Part shown: positions 1-8,497 of the stretch, in pieces
Layout of the letters: each line of letters starts with the position of its first letter
Position numbering within the stretch: the first letter of the stretch is position 1
Assembly: GCA_012841015.1 (NCBI GenBank)
Contig: DUVN01000006.1
Coordinates: 62,001 to 126,000, forward strand
Direction of reading: 5' to 3'
DNA from: Clostridiaceae bacterium
GTDB lineage: Bacteria; Bacillota; Clostridia; Saccharofermentanales; DTU023
Length of the DNA: 64,000 nucleotides
Position numbers and translations under genes: made by a program
The notes under the pieces: model-generated
What the model saw: only the letters and a program-made list of their open reading frames with translations
The model's database searches: none
Told to the model about the DNA's origin: nothing

Positions 1-81
1 CTCTTCAAAGCGCCTATTACTATCCAGATTGCTTTCACATTCAGCTCTCATAGCTCTCGTTTGAGTTGTTTAAAATTAAAT

Positions 82-110
82 TTTACAAAACTTCAAGCCT
101 GTTGTATGAT
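82..110 (+). promoter_or_regulatory. Sigma-A type promoter of the tRNA pair
   Basis: TTTACA at 82-87 and TATGAT at 105-110 are separated by 17 bases, each differing from consensus by one base. The expected transcription start, near 117, lies about 16 bases before the tRNA-Gly. It would serve the two tRNAs as one unit ending at the hairpin at 311-345. Confidence 0.7.
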
Positions 111-132
111 ATCTTAGGTTTCCGGAATTCTT

Positions 133-206
133 GCGGGTGTAGTTTAGTGGCAGAACATCAGCCTTCCAAGCTGACCGTGAGAGTTCGATTCTCTTCACCC
201 GCTCCA
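133..206 (+). tRNA. tRNA-Gly (anticodon TCC)
   Basis: The acceptor stem GCGGGTG (133-139) pairs with CACCCGC (196-202), followed by TCCA, so the CCA end is encoded. The anticodon loop CTTCCAA sits on a CAGC/GCTG stem and gives anticodon TCC, reading GGA. A GTTCGATTC T-loop is present. Confidence 0.97.
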
Positions 207-227
207 ACTATCCGGAAACTGTTTGAT

Positions 228-304
228 GGGCATATAGCTCAGTTGGATAGAGCAACAGCCTTCTAAGCTGTCGGTCGTAGGTTCGAGTCCTACTATGCTC
301 GCCA
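228..304 (+). tRNA. tRNA-Arg (anticodon TCT)
   Basis: The acceptor stem GGGCATA (228-234) pairs with TATGCTC (294-300) with one G-T wobble, followed by GCCA. The anticodon arm ACAGC-CTTCTAA-GCTGT gives TCT, reading AGA. The T-arm has GTTCGAGTC. It lies 21 bases after tRNA-Gly and is probably cotranscribed. Confidence 0.97.
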
Positions 305-310
305 AGTTAG

Positions 311-345
311 GTGGACAGACACGTTTGTGCCGTCCACTTTTTTCT
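311..345 (+). terminator. Rho-independent terminator after the tRNAs
   Basis: GTGGAC (311-316) pairs with GTCCAC (332-337), with further pairing of CAC and GTG around a GTTT loop, followed directly by a run of six T. It closes the tRNA transcription unit. Confidence 0.85.
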
Positions 346-537
346 TTACGATAGATATTTTAGATTCCGAGACTAATTGATTTCCCGATAGAAAAAGATT
401 TCACCAAAAATCTGGATAATGCTTCCAGTGGTTGTATCTATTGGCTGCGAAGAATAGGACGTTGATGATATCATTAGTTCCGTTGGGAAGAAAAGAGCAT
501 GATTGTTATTGAGGTGAATGTTGTTGGAGGTAAATAA

Positions 538-888
538 ATGTTATTTATATGTTATCCCAAATGCTCAACGTGTAAGAAAGCCAAGAAATGGTTGGACGAC
601 CACAATGTAACGTACGAAGAGCGTCACATCGTGGAGAACAACCCCTCTTACAATGAGTTGAAGGAATGGTATCAGAAGAGCGGACTTTCGTTGAGGAAGT
701 TTTTCAATACGAGCGGTATGCTTTACAGGGAAATGAAGCTTAAGGACAAGCTTCCGACTATGAGTGAAGAATCTCAATTAGAGCTCCTTGCCACAGATGG
801 CATGCTCGTAAAGCGTCCACTTCTTATAAAGGACGATACCGTACTTGTAGGTTTCAAGGAAGCAGAGTGGACCGTAAACTTGGGTTGA
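538..888 (+). CDS. Spx/ArsC-family thioredoxin-fold protein
   Basis: This 116-residue protein has the size and pattern of the ArsC/Spx/YffB family: a short beta strand, a CSTC redox pair at residues 9-12 right after it, a helix rich in Lys, and the late KRPLLI segment (about 91-96) where the family carries its conserved Arg-Pro. Members are glutaredoxin-linked arsenate reductases or, in Bacillota, RNA-polymerase-binding stress regulators (Spx, MgsR). The sequence alone does not separate the two: there is no arsR or arsB neighbour, which argues mildly against a dedicated arsenic role. The start follows a TTGGAGG Shine-Dalgarno with normal spacing. The gene is monocistronic between the tRNAs and a repeat region. 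Family is secure, function is not. Confidence 0.85.
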   Translation: MLFICYPKCSTCKKAKKWLDDHNVTYEERHIVENNPSYNELKEWYQKSGLSLRKFFNTSGMLYREMKLKDKLPTMSEESQLELLATDGMLVKRPLLIKDDTVLVGFKEAEWTVNLG

Positions 889-950
889 TTTAGGAAGTTG
901 ATTTCTTTTGAAGAGTAATAGCAAAGATTCGAGTTGATGGCGTAAACGTT

Positions 951-1241
951 CCTTGTGCAATTTTTCAACTTAAATCGAAAAACTGTGATATAGGGTTAGG
1001 CGACTAGCGATTTTAGGGGGCATCGTTGCAGGCTAATTGCCTTGCTCTGTGTATTGCTCTCTTCCCTGTGCAATTTTTCAACTTAATTTGAATAACTGTA
1101 ATAGGGGGTTGGGTGACAGGTGCTTTTTAGGGTGTATAAGGGCCTGCCGAACAGTTCGCCCTGCACATCTTACTGCTCTCTTTGCATTTTTTCTACATTA
1201 ATTGAAAAACTGTAAAATGGAGTCAGCTTGGAGTTGGCGAC
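951..1241. repeat. Three degenerate direct repeats, period about 113-117 bp
   Basis: A unit reading roughly GTGCAATTTTTCAACTTAA, then an AACTGT block, then a GGGTTGGGTGAC-like tail occurs at about 951-1004, 1064-1117 and 1178-1241. The third copy is the most diverged. Copies 2 and 3 are also preceded by a shared TGCTCTCTT. The array fills the gap between the Spx/ArsC-family gene (ends 888) and the unrecognised gene at 1372. No long open frame crosses it convincingly, and I see no tRNA or known RNA motif. It could be a decayed mobile element, a small RNA array or duplicated regulatory DNA. Confidence 0.6.
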
Positions 1242-1371
1242 CAGAGACTGTGGAATAAATGGGCCTGCATGCAGGTGTCGCAAGGATCAGATTAAGAAGA
1301 GAAATAATGTGTATATTTTGTGCGGTATAATTTTTTATCTACCTTTATTTATCTTGTCGGGAGATTCATTA

Positions 1372-1866
1372 ATGTTGGAAAACAAACGAGATTCTTTGAG
1401 TCTAATATACAAGCCATTAGACGAAAGAATGCATGAATTGGTCGTTAAGTTGACTGACGCATTTGTCGGCTTAAAGATTTCAGCTGGTTATTACAACGCC
1501 CACTATCATAAAGATGATGGTGGTGAATATCAGCGGGATGTTTACCCAATTCCGGTCATAGGTGTTCCTGGATTGTGTGACATCGAACTTGATATTGACA
1601 ATATTTGCGTTACAAGTAAGCTCACGAAAGATCAAATCGTAATATTTGATTGGAGTACGTTTGAAAACGAATCTTTTGAGGTTTACGGTGTAGAAAATTT
1701 ATTGAATGACTATGGGGATCATCATAGTGCCAACGCAATGAAGGATCTTGTCCTATCCAGTTCAGAGAGTGAGTTCTTTATTTCTTTTTCCTTCCCCATC
1801 AGTGCAAACGATGAACAGGTGGTTAATTTTTTGAGGCTTTTGCATAAGAACCGTTTTTACTATTAG
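1372..1866 (+). CDS. Hypothetical protein, acidic and soluble
   Basis: I do not recognise this protein. The open frame runs back to 1228, but that portion overlaps the third repeat copy and lacks a ribosome site. ATG 1372 follows GGGAG (1360-1364) and begins MLENKRDSL, so I prefer a 164-residue product. It is rich in Asp, Glu and aromatic residues, has no membrane span or signal peptide, and contains an Asp-rich stretch (DIELDIDNI) and an ending FLRLLHKNRFYY. The composition resembles small immunity-type or SMI1-like proteins, but I see no diagnostic motif. Base composition is more AT-rich than the topoisomerase genes downstream, and the gene stands alone between a repeat array and a 323-base gap, so it may be an acquired or accessory gene. 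Confidence 0.55.
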   Translation: MLENKRDSLSLIYKPLDERMHELVVKLTDAFVGLKISAGYYNAHYHKDDGGEYQRDVYPIPVIGVPGLCDIELDIDNICVTSKLTKDQIVIFDWSTFENESFEVYGVENLLNDYGDHHSANAMKDLVLSSSESEFFISFSFPISANDEQVVNFLRLLHKNRFYY

Positions 1867-2140
1867 TTCTCGCAAGAACTGCGTCCTAGGTAAGCTAATG
1901 TAAGACAAATGCTTCGCAAAAGCATTTCAAAAAATATATGTTTGCTGAAGAATGCGAAAACGATACTTACATTGAAGCATGGAAGTGAATTAGTTGGTTT
2001 ATGTAAAGGGGAGGGTCTTAGAACGTGAAAGTTTTAGAGACTGCTCTTTATTATGCGTTATGTATGTCACGTGTAAAGAGAATGTGTTTTAGCTTGCACA
2101 ATGGCGCTCAAAGCTATTCGCCATGGTATGTTCAGCAAAC
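1867..2140. other. Intergenic region with short hairpins
   Basis: Between the hypothetical gene and the topoisomerase B gene I see AGTTCT-CGCA-AGAACT (1865-1880) and AAATGCTT/AAGCATTT (about 1908-1927). Both are hairpins without T-runs, so at best weak terminators for the preceding gene. ATGGCG (2101-2106) and CGCCAT (2119-2124) form an inverted repeat just upstream of the promoter proposed for the topoisomerase operon and could be an operator. The stretch also contains the possible small frame at 2025-2144. Confidence 0.4.
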
Positions 2141-2144
2141 TTGA
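2025..2144 (+). CDS. Possible 39-residue peptide
   Basis: A GTG-initiated frame follows a strong purine site (AGGGGAGGG) at suitable spacing and stops at TGA 2142-2144, just upstream of the topoisomerase B gene. The product begins VKVLETALYYALCM and is not obviously a membrane peptide. The Shine-Dalgarno is the only positive evidence; length and position are compatible with chance. Confidence 0.22.
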   Translation: MKVLETALYYALCMSRVKRMCFSLHNGAQSYSPWYVQQT

Positions 2145-2169
2145 CGAGTTTTCTGTTACGTGTAAAAAT
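2141..2169 (+). promoter_or_regulatory. Candidate promoter of the topoisomerase operon
   Basis: TTGACG (2141-2146) is followed after 17 bases by AAAAAT (2164-2169), with a TG just before the -10 region. It lies 21 bases before the ATG at 2190, whose ribosome site is GGAAGGGAAG. The predicted leader would be very short. The -10 match is only moderate. Confidence 0.4.
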
Positions 2170-2189
2170 CGTATAGGAAGGGAAGTTAT

Positions 2190-4166
2190 ATGGCTCAAGT
2201 TTACGATAATACAAGCATTTCACAGTTGAAGGGAGCCGATCGGGTACGGCTCCGGCCTAGCGTTATTTTCGGTTCTGACGACCTTCGCGGGGCACAGCAA
2301 TCATTCTTTGAGATCCTCTCAAACTCGATCGACGAGGCGCGTGAAGGCCACGGCCATGTGATCACAGTGACGCGGTTTGAGGATGATTCCATCGAAGTGA
2401 TCGATCGCGGGAGAGGTATTCCGCTCGATTTCAACCCAAATGAAAAACGATACAATTGGGAGCTCGTCTATTGTGAGCTGTATGCCGGTGGGAAATACAA
2501 GACGAATCTCGGAGAGAATTACGAGTATAGTCTCGGATTAAACGGACTAGGCGCATGTGCGACACAGTATGCGTCGAAGTGGTTTGACGTCACGGTTACG
2601 CGTGACGGGTTTCAGTATGAGCTCCACTTTGAAAAGGGTGTCAACATCGGTGGTCTCAAGAAGACGCCGATCAATTCGAAGAAAACGGGGACGATCCAGC
2701 GGTGGATGCCTGACGATGAGGTTTTTACCGATATTTTGATCCCAGCCGAATATTTCCGCACGACGTTGAAGCAGCAGGCCGTCGTCAACAAAGGAGTGAC
2801 ATTCGAATTCATTGACGAAAAGGATGGAACGAAAGAAGAATTCTGTTACCCGGAGGGCATCCTTGGTATGGTCAGGGAAATGAATATTGACGGCCTGACG
2901 CAGCCGATCTTGTTCAGTGGCGAGGGTGTCGGGCGCGATCGCAAAGATCGCGAAGATTACACGGTGAAATGCGATGTTGCCTTTACATTTAATAACCATC
3001 ACGCTGAGATCTTCTACTACCACAACTCTTCTTGGCTCGAATACGGAGGCTCTCCTGACCGGGCAGTCAGATCAGCATTTGTCTCTGCTTTCGATGCGTT
3101 TCTAAAAGAAGAGGGGAAATATCGTGCGAATGAGGCCAAGATAACGTTCGGCGATATTGAGGAGAGTCTCCTCTTAATGTCGAGCTCTTTTTCGACGTTG
3201 ACGAGTTACGAGAACCAGACAAAGCGTTCGATCAATAACCGCTTCATTCAACGCTTTATGACAGATATGATTCGTGAGAATTTGACCGTTTGGTTTATTG
3301 AGCACCGTGAAGATGCTCTGCGTGCAGCTGACCAAGTCCTTCTCAATCGTAGGAGCCGTGAAAAAGCTGAAAAGACACGCCTTACGGTGAAGCGCGACTT
3401 GATGCAAGAGATCGATATGTCGAATCGAGTGCGCTTATTCGTCGATTGTCGCTCACAGGATGTGAATGAGCGTGAACTCTACATTGTAGAAGGGAATTCT
3501 GCGCTCGGTTCTGTCAAAATGGCACGTAACGCTGATTTTCAGGCAGTGATTCCTGTCAGGGGAAAGATTTTGAACTGTCTGAAGGCTGATTACAATGCAA
3601 TTTTTAAGAATGATATTATCATGGATCTGATTAAAATCTTAGGGTGTGGCGTGGAACTGCCGAAGAAGTTTAGTAAGGCAGCAGCTCCTTTCGACATCAA
3701 GCGTTTGCGCTGGAATAAAGTGGTAATCTGCACGGACGGTGATGTCGACGGTTTTCAGATTCGGACATTGATCTTGGCGATGTTTTATAAACTTACGCCG
3801 GAGCTCATTCGTCAGGGCAAGATTTATATCGCAGAGTCACCGCTCTACGAGATTGGCCATCGCACAAAGCGTCTCGAGCGGACGTATTTTGCGTATTCTG
3901 ATCAGGAGAAAAATGAGATCATTGCATCGCTCGGAGAAGGTAGCGTTCACGTACAGCGTTCAAAAGGACTCGGTGAAAATGAACCTGAGATGATGTGGAA
4001 CACGACGATGAACCCCGAGACGAGGAGGATGATCGCTGTCATGCCTGAATCGGAGGACGTGATGAGCAGCACGTTCAACCTCCTGCTAGGCGACGACGTT
4101 CCTGGACGGCGTGCCTATATTGAAGAGTCGGGGCATCTTTATATGGATATGTTAGATGTCGGCTAA
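2190..4166 (+). CDS. parE: Type IIA DNA topoisomerase, subunit B (ParE/GyrB-like, divergent)
   Basis: This is the ATPase subunit of an ATP-dependent DNA strand-passing enzyme. The GHKL fold is evident: FFEILSNSIDEA (39-50) with the catalytic Glu41 and Asn45, DRGRGIP (72-78), and the ATP-lid GLNGLGA (116-122). The TOPRIM domain has EGNSA (434-438) and CTDGDVDG (514-521). At 658 residues it matches ParE-length proteins without the GyrB insert. Two positions differ from canonical family members: the TOPRIM motif is EGNSA rather than EGDSA, and the lid is GLNG rather than GLHG. The partner A subunit lies 172 bases downstream. A normal gyrase pair is expected elsewhere in the genome, so this would be the second type II enzyme, but the decatenase role is inferred. 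Confidence 0.88.
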   Translation: MAQVYDNTSISQLKGADRVRLRPSVIFGSDDLRGAQQSFFEILSNSIDEAREGHGHVITVTRFEDDSIEVIDRGRGIPLDFNPNEKRYNWELVYCELYAGGKYKTNLGENYEYSLGLNGLGACATQYASKWFDVTVTRDGFQYELHFEKGVNIGGLKKTPINSKKTGTIQRWMPDDEVFTDILIPAEYFRTTLKQQAVVNKGVTFEFIDEKDGTKEEFCYPEGILGMVREMNIDGLTQPILFSGEGVGRDRKDREDYTVKCDVAFTFNNHHAEIFYYHNSSWLEYGGSPDRAVRSAFVSAFDAFLKEEGKYRANEAKITFGDIEESLLLMSSSFSTLTSYENQTKRSINNRFIQRFMTDMIRENLTVWFIEHREDALRAADQVLLNRRSREKAEKTRLTVKRDLMQEIDMSNRVRLFVDCRSQDVNERELYIVEGNSALGSVKMARNADFQAVIPVRGKILNCLKADYNAIFKNDIIMDLIKILGCGVELPKKFSKAAAPFDIKRLRWNKVVICTDGDVDGFQIRTLILAMFYKLTPELIRQGKIYIAESPLYEIGHRTKRLERTYFAYSDQEKNEIIASLGEGSVHVQRSKGLGENEPEMMWNTTMNPETRRMIAVMPESEDVMSSTFNLLLGDDVPGRRAYIEESGHLYMDMLDVG

Positions 4167-4338
4167 ATAAGAGATACGATGATTACTCTCTAACCTTCGA
4201 GGTATATTTTTCGATTGACATGTATTTGAGCATGAATTTACCTGCTTGCCCGTGACAGGCTACGGCAAGAACGCTGTTTTACAGCAGAGGAGACCTCGGT
4301 TTCGGCCGCGATGTGGATAAAAAGGAGCAAACGAGCTG

Positions 4339-6588
4339 ATGACAACTAGAAAGCTTGAAGATCTTGAAGATAAAGAGAAAGATGTAAGCGGTATTGCTAT
4401 CGAACAACCTATTTCCGAGACACTGTACGAGAATTTTATGCCGTACGCGATGAGTGTCATCGTTTCGCGTGCGATCCCCGAGATCGACGGTTTTAAGCCG
4501 GCTCACAGAAAGCTTTTGTACACGATGTATCTTATGAATTTAATGTCAGGGTCTCGTGCTAAATCGGCAGATGTTGTGGGACAGACGATGAAGCTGAATC
4601 CTCACGGCGATCAGACGATCTATGAGACGATGGTTCGCTTGACGAGAGGCAATAATACGCTTTTACACCCTTGGATCGATTCGAAGGGTAATTTTGGCGA
4701 TGTGACTTCGCGCGACATGCAGTACGCTGCCTCGCGCTATACCGAAGTGAGATTGGAGCCTTCGTGCGAGACACTCTTCAGTGGATTGTCGAAGAATGCA
4801 GTTGACTTTGTCGATAACTATTCGGGGACGATGAAGGAGCCTGTCTTATTACCTGCGATGTTTCCGACGATTCTCGTTAATAACAATCAAGGAATTGCTG
4901 TAGGCATGGCGAGCAATATCTGTTCTTTCAATTTGAAGGAAATCTGCGATACGACGATCGCCCTGATTAGAGATCCAAATGTCGATCTCCTCGAGACATT
5001 ACCTGCCCCCGACTTTTCGACGAGTGGTTATCTCATCTACGATGCCGATGAAATGCGCGAGATCTATAAGACTGGACGCGGTTCGTTTCAGCTGCGCGGT
5101 GCTGCTGATATTAACCGTAAGGAGAGATGTATTGAAATTCGCGAGATCCCTTATACGACGACGATTGAGGCGATCATCGACGATATCACTGATGCTGTCA
5201 AGAAGAATAAGCTCAGAGACGTTGTCAATGTCCGCGATGAGACCGACTTGAATGGGCTCTGCATCAGCGTGGAGTATAAATCGTCGGCCGATCCTGATAT
5301 ACTTCTGCATCAACTATTTGCTCAGACATCACTCCAGAGTTCTTTTTCCTGCAACTTCAACGTGCTCATCGACAATCGCCCAAAGTTGCTAGGCGTGCGT
5401 GAGATCTTGCATGAATGGATCGAGTGGCGTAGTGAGTGTATCAGGCGAGAGGCGACATATGATATTGGCAAGAAAGAGGAACGCCTGCACCTCCTGCGTG
5501 GCCTTGAGAGAATCCTCCTCGATATTGACAAGGCGATCGCTGTCATCCGTCTGACTGAGACGGAAAAGGATGTCATACCTCGTTTGATGGATGCGTTCGA
5601 CATAGATGAATTGCAGGCCGAATATGTCGCAGAGATCAAGCTCCGTCACTTGAACCGCGAATACATTTTGAAGCGTATTCGCGACATTGAGACGTTGGAA
5701 CGTGAGATTGCGGAGTTAGAGCGACTTGTTAGAGGGAAAGGACGTGTACGAGAGAAGATCGTCCGCCAACTCAAGGATATAGCAAAAAAATACGGCCGTG
5801 AGCGAAAGACACGTTTGATCGCGCCTGAAGAGATCGACGTTCCTGAAGAGGAGGAGCTCATCCCTGAATACAATACGCGGCTCTTTTTGTCTGAACAGGG
5901 TTATGTGAAGAAGATCGCTCTTACATCGCTACGTGGTAATTTCGAGATTCGTGTTAAGGAAGACGATCACATCATACAAGAAGTCGATTCTACGAATCGA
6001 GAGGAGATATTATTCTTTACTGACAAGGCACAAGTCTACAAATTGATGGCATGGGAGATGGAGGATTTCAGACCGTCTCAGCTCGGTGATTATACGCCGA
6101 ATCTTCTCGATTTAGACGATGGAGAGCGCGTTATCTTCATCCATTCGACGACAGAACCTTTCAGAGGCGAATTCCTTTTCGTGTTTGAAAATGGTAAAGG
6201 TGTGCGTGTTGATACGTCGCACTACGAGACGAAGCAACGACGTCGAAAGCTCGTCAATGCATACGATGCGTCATCGCCTATCGTCGGGATACGTTATCTA
6301 CCTGAAGGCAAGAACTCTTCATTTGCTGTGCGTTCGAGGAAAAACAAACTCCTCTACTTTGAGTCAAGTTTGGTCGTCAAAAAAGCAACGAGGACGGCAC
6401 AGGGGGCAGCGATTCTCCGCACGAGAAACCAAAATGACACCATCGTAAAGTTGTACTCCGAGGAGGAGCTGTCATTCGTGCGCGATCTCAATTACTATAA
6501 GATTGCAAAAATACCGACAGCCGGTCGCTACATCCGTGAAGAGTCGTTAGAGGAGCGCCAGATCTCACTAGATGAATCAGTCCTATGA
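4339..6588 (+). CDS. parC: Type IIA DNA topoisomerase, subunit A (ParC/GyrA-like, divergent)
   Basis: This is the breakage-reunion subunit. The winged-helix core contains the catalytic Tyr134 with Arg133 in AASRYTE, and the quinolone-resistance region reads HGDQTIYE (89-96). At the position of E. coli GyrA Ser83 there is Gln92, and at Asp87 there is Glu96. A long coiled-coil segment (about 400-490) and a beta-pinwheel-like C-terminal half follow. The GyrA box is replaced by KQRRRKL, which argues for a topoisomerase IV rather than gyrase activity. The start has AAGGAG nine bases upstream. The 172-base gap from the B subunit holds no clear promoter, so the two are probably cotranscribed. Its stop overlaps the next start (ATGA). 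Confidence 0.88.
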   Translation: MTTRKLEDLEDKEKDVSGIAIEQPISETLYENFMPYAMSVIVSRAIPEIDGFKPAHRKLLYTMYLMNLMSGSRAKSADVVGQTMKLNPHGDQTIYETMVRLTRGNNTLLHPWIDSKGNFGDVTSRDMQYAASRYTEVRLEPSCETLFSGLSKNAVDFVDNYSGTMKEPVLLPAMFPTILVNNNQGIAVGMASNICSFNLKEICDTTIALIRDPNVDLLETLPAPDFSTSGYLIYDADEMREIYKTGRGSFQLRGAADINRKERCIEIREIPYTTTIEAIIDDITDAVKKNKLRDVVNVRDETDLNGLCISVEYKSSADPDILLHQLFAQTSLQSSFSCNFNVLIDNRPKLLGVREILHEWIEWRSECIRREATYDIGKKEERLHLLRGLERILLDIDKAIAVIRLTETEKDVIPRLMDAFDIDELQAEYVAEIKLRHLNREYILKRIRDIETLEREIAELERLVRGKGRVREKIVRQLKDIAKKYGRERKTRLIAPEEIDVPEEEELIPEYNTRLFLSEQGYVKKIALTSLRGNFEIRVKEDDHIIQEVDSTNREEILFFTDKAQVYKLMAWEMEDFRPSQLGDYTPNLLDLDDGERVIFIHSTTEPFRGEFLFVFENGKGVRVDTSHYETKQRRRKLVNAYDASSPIVGIRYLPEGKNSSFAVRSRKNKLLYFESSLVVKKATRTAQGAAILRTRNQNDTIVKLYSEEELSFVRDLNYYKIAKIPTAGRYIREESLEERQISLDESVL

Positions 6589-8468
6589 ATATGCCCTTTG
6601 TTGAACCCATCAAAAAGAGAAGATTGCCGCGCCATTTTGTCATCTATCTGCTCGTCGCAATCGTTGTTCTTTTGCTTATGACCTTTATCATCGTAAGAGC
6701 GACACGTCCTTCGTTGCCATTTCATCTTTCAGACTATGAAGAATCTTTGCGCAAAGGTGACTATACACGCGTATACGAGATTTACAACAGCACGCGATTG
6801 AAGCGATCAGAGCTCAGTGGCCGTTTGTCAAGCAAGACGACACAAAAGCTTATCAAGGAAGCCGATGCGCTGATTGAACGCATTGAGTCTGATACAATGA
6901 AGCGCTCTCTGGAGCTTCTCGCACGTGCATTTGATGGGACGGCGCTGTCCGATGAAGACATCGCACGCATCGAACTTGACGCTTCAATAGCCGGCGCGAC
7001 GATGACGAGCTTCATTGAAGAGAAGACGCACTTCTACCTTTCTGAAGAGATAGAAGAGAATGTCTACCTGTCGTTTATGGAGCAGATGGCGCGTGTACCT
7101 ATTTTTTCGCATGAGTACAGCCAAGTGATTGAAAAATCTGAGGTGCTCCAAAAGGTCAGAGAGAAGCTTGAAAGCGCGAATAAGGCGGCACGTGAAGGTA
7201 TATACCATAGCGAGGCAGAGAGTATTCGGAGACTTCTAGCATCATCGGAAGTCGCAGGATTCGATCATGTGGTGATGTACCTTGAACAAAGAATGGCAAA
7301 GGCACGTCAATCTTTCTATGAAGAGCAGATGCCCTACATTCGCTCAGATGTTGAACATAATAGGACGTACGATGCGCAACTCAAGATCAAAAGAATGAGT
7401 GGTTGGTTTCCTGACGATGAGTTGCTGAATAAGTATGAGTCTATCTGTCGAGAGAGAACTCCCGAAAATATACGCAATTGGAATGGTCCTGTTGAGCACA
7501 TCGCTATTAAACCACTTATTGCTGATAGTGATCGAGCGTTTGACAACGATCGGTATGCGGAGGCGGCCGATCGCGATCTTCTTCTCGTCGTTGAGTTTCA
7601 ACGCATTTTAGAGAAATTGTATGAGCGCAATTACGTTCTTGTCGATGGGAGATCGTTTGTCTCGAACGAAGGTATCGCAATAGCTGTTCCGTGTCCAGAG
7701 GGTAAAAAGCCTCTATGCCTCGTGCTCGACGATTTTTTCTCGTCTGAAGCGAGAGTTGAGAGTGGTATTGCTTCACGTCTTGACCTCGACGAAGATGGTC
7801 GTATTGTCGGCGTTGTACGCGATCGTAACGGTACAGAGCGAATGGATAGACTCTTTTCTGCGATCGGTGTTGTCGAAGAGTTTATCGATAGTCATCCTGA
7901 TTTTTCATTTAACGGCGCGACGGGGACGATATCGGTCGTCGCCATGAATGGTCTGTTCGGATATCCCTTGACTGATGCTCAGGATCAACACTGGCGCGAT
8001 GATGCAAGCGCGTACGGGTTTAACACACTAAAGGCGATTGAGACAAATCTCGATGCGAACAATAAAAAAGTAAAAGCTCTCCTTTCCGCGCTTGAATTAC
8101 GCAACTGGAGGATTGCAAACGGGTCGTATTCACGCCTCGCGATGGATCGTGCGTCGTTACAGTCGATCTCTGAAGATATCTCAAAGATCGAGGAGTTCGT
8201 CGAGCCTGTGACTGGGAAGTTGACCATACTTCACTATCCGTATGGGATACATGTGGAATTCGACAAGAAGAAGACTGCTCTTCTGGCTGAGCACGGTTAT
8301 TCTGTGTTGAGCGGATATGGTACATCGATTTATAGCCACCAAGAGAGGGGGTATGTCTACGTTTCGAAAACGCTCCTCTCAGGTCAAGCTCTTCGCCGAC
8401 CGCGCGAACACGGCATCAATCGGTTCTTAAAAGGTGCAGATATTCTTGATCATGCTAACAGGCCGTAG
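6585..8468 (+). CDS. Membrane-anchored polysaccharide-deacetylase-like protein
   Basis: The protein has a basic N terminus, one membrane span (about 18-38), a long helical, charged extracellular-type region (about 45-290), and a C-terminal domain from about 298 that I recognise as the divergent deacetylase-like family of Clostridia: GPVEHIAIKPLI (301-312), PEGKKPLCLVLDD (371-383) and SHPDFSFNGATG (436-447). The LDDFF segment replaces the usual metal-binding strand of polysaccharide deacetylases, so enzymatic activity is uncertain. It starts within the topoisomerase A stop codon (4-base overlap), indicating translational coupling to a chromosome-handling enzyme; no functional link is known to me. 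The next gene is convergent. The helical stalk could place the domain in the cell wall. Confidence 0.68.
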   Translation: MNMPFVEPIKKRRLPRHFVIYLLVAIVVLLLMTFIIVRATRPSLPFHLSDYEESLRKGDYTRVYEIYNSTRLKRSELSGRLSSKTTQKLIKEADALIERIESDTMKRSLELLARAFDGTALSDEDIARIELDASIAGATMTSFIEEKTHFYLSEEIEENVYLSFMEQMARVPIFSHEYSQVIEKSEVLQKVREKLESANKAAREGIYHSEAESIRRLLASSEVAGFDHVVMYLEQRMAKARQSFYEEQMPYIRSDVEHNRTYDAQLKIKRMSGWFPDDELLNKYESICRERTPENIRNWNGPVEHIAIKPLIADSDRAFDNDRYAEAADRDLLLVVEFQRILEKLYERNYVLVDGRSFVSNEGIAIAVPCPEGKKPLCLVLDDFFSSEARVESGIASRLDLDEDGRIVGVVRDRNGTERMDRLFSAIGVVEEFIDSHPDFSFNGATGTISVVAMNGLFGYPLTDAQDQHWRDDASAYGFNTLKAIETNLDANNKKVKALLSALELRNWRIANGSYSRLAMDRASLQSISEDISKIEEFVEPVTGKLTILHYPYGIHVEFDKKKTALLAEHGYSVLSGYGTSIYSHQERGYVYVSKTLLSGQALRRPREHGINRFLKGADILDHANRP

Positions 8469-8497
8469 GTGATCGTTCATTTACCCAACGTTTATCG

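Noticed and set aside
66..266. Open frame of 66 codons at the left edge
   Set aside because: It runs through the tRNA-Gly and into the tRNA-Arg and has no ribosome site.
2547..3023. Minus-strand frame of 158 codons inside the topoisomerase B gene
   Set aside because: Shadow of a strongly conserved gene; the predicted protein shows no family pattern and no start signal.
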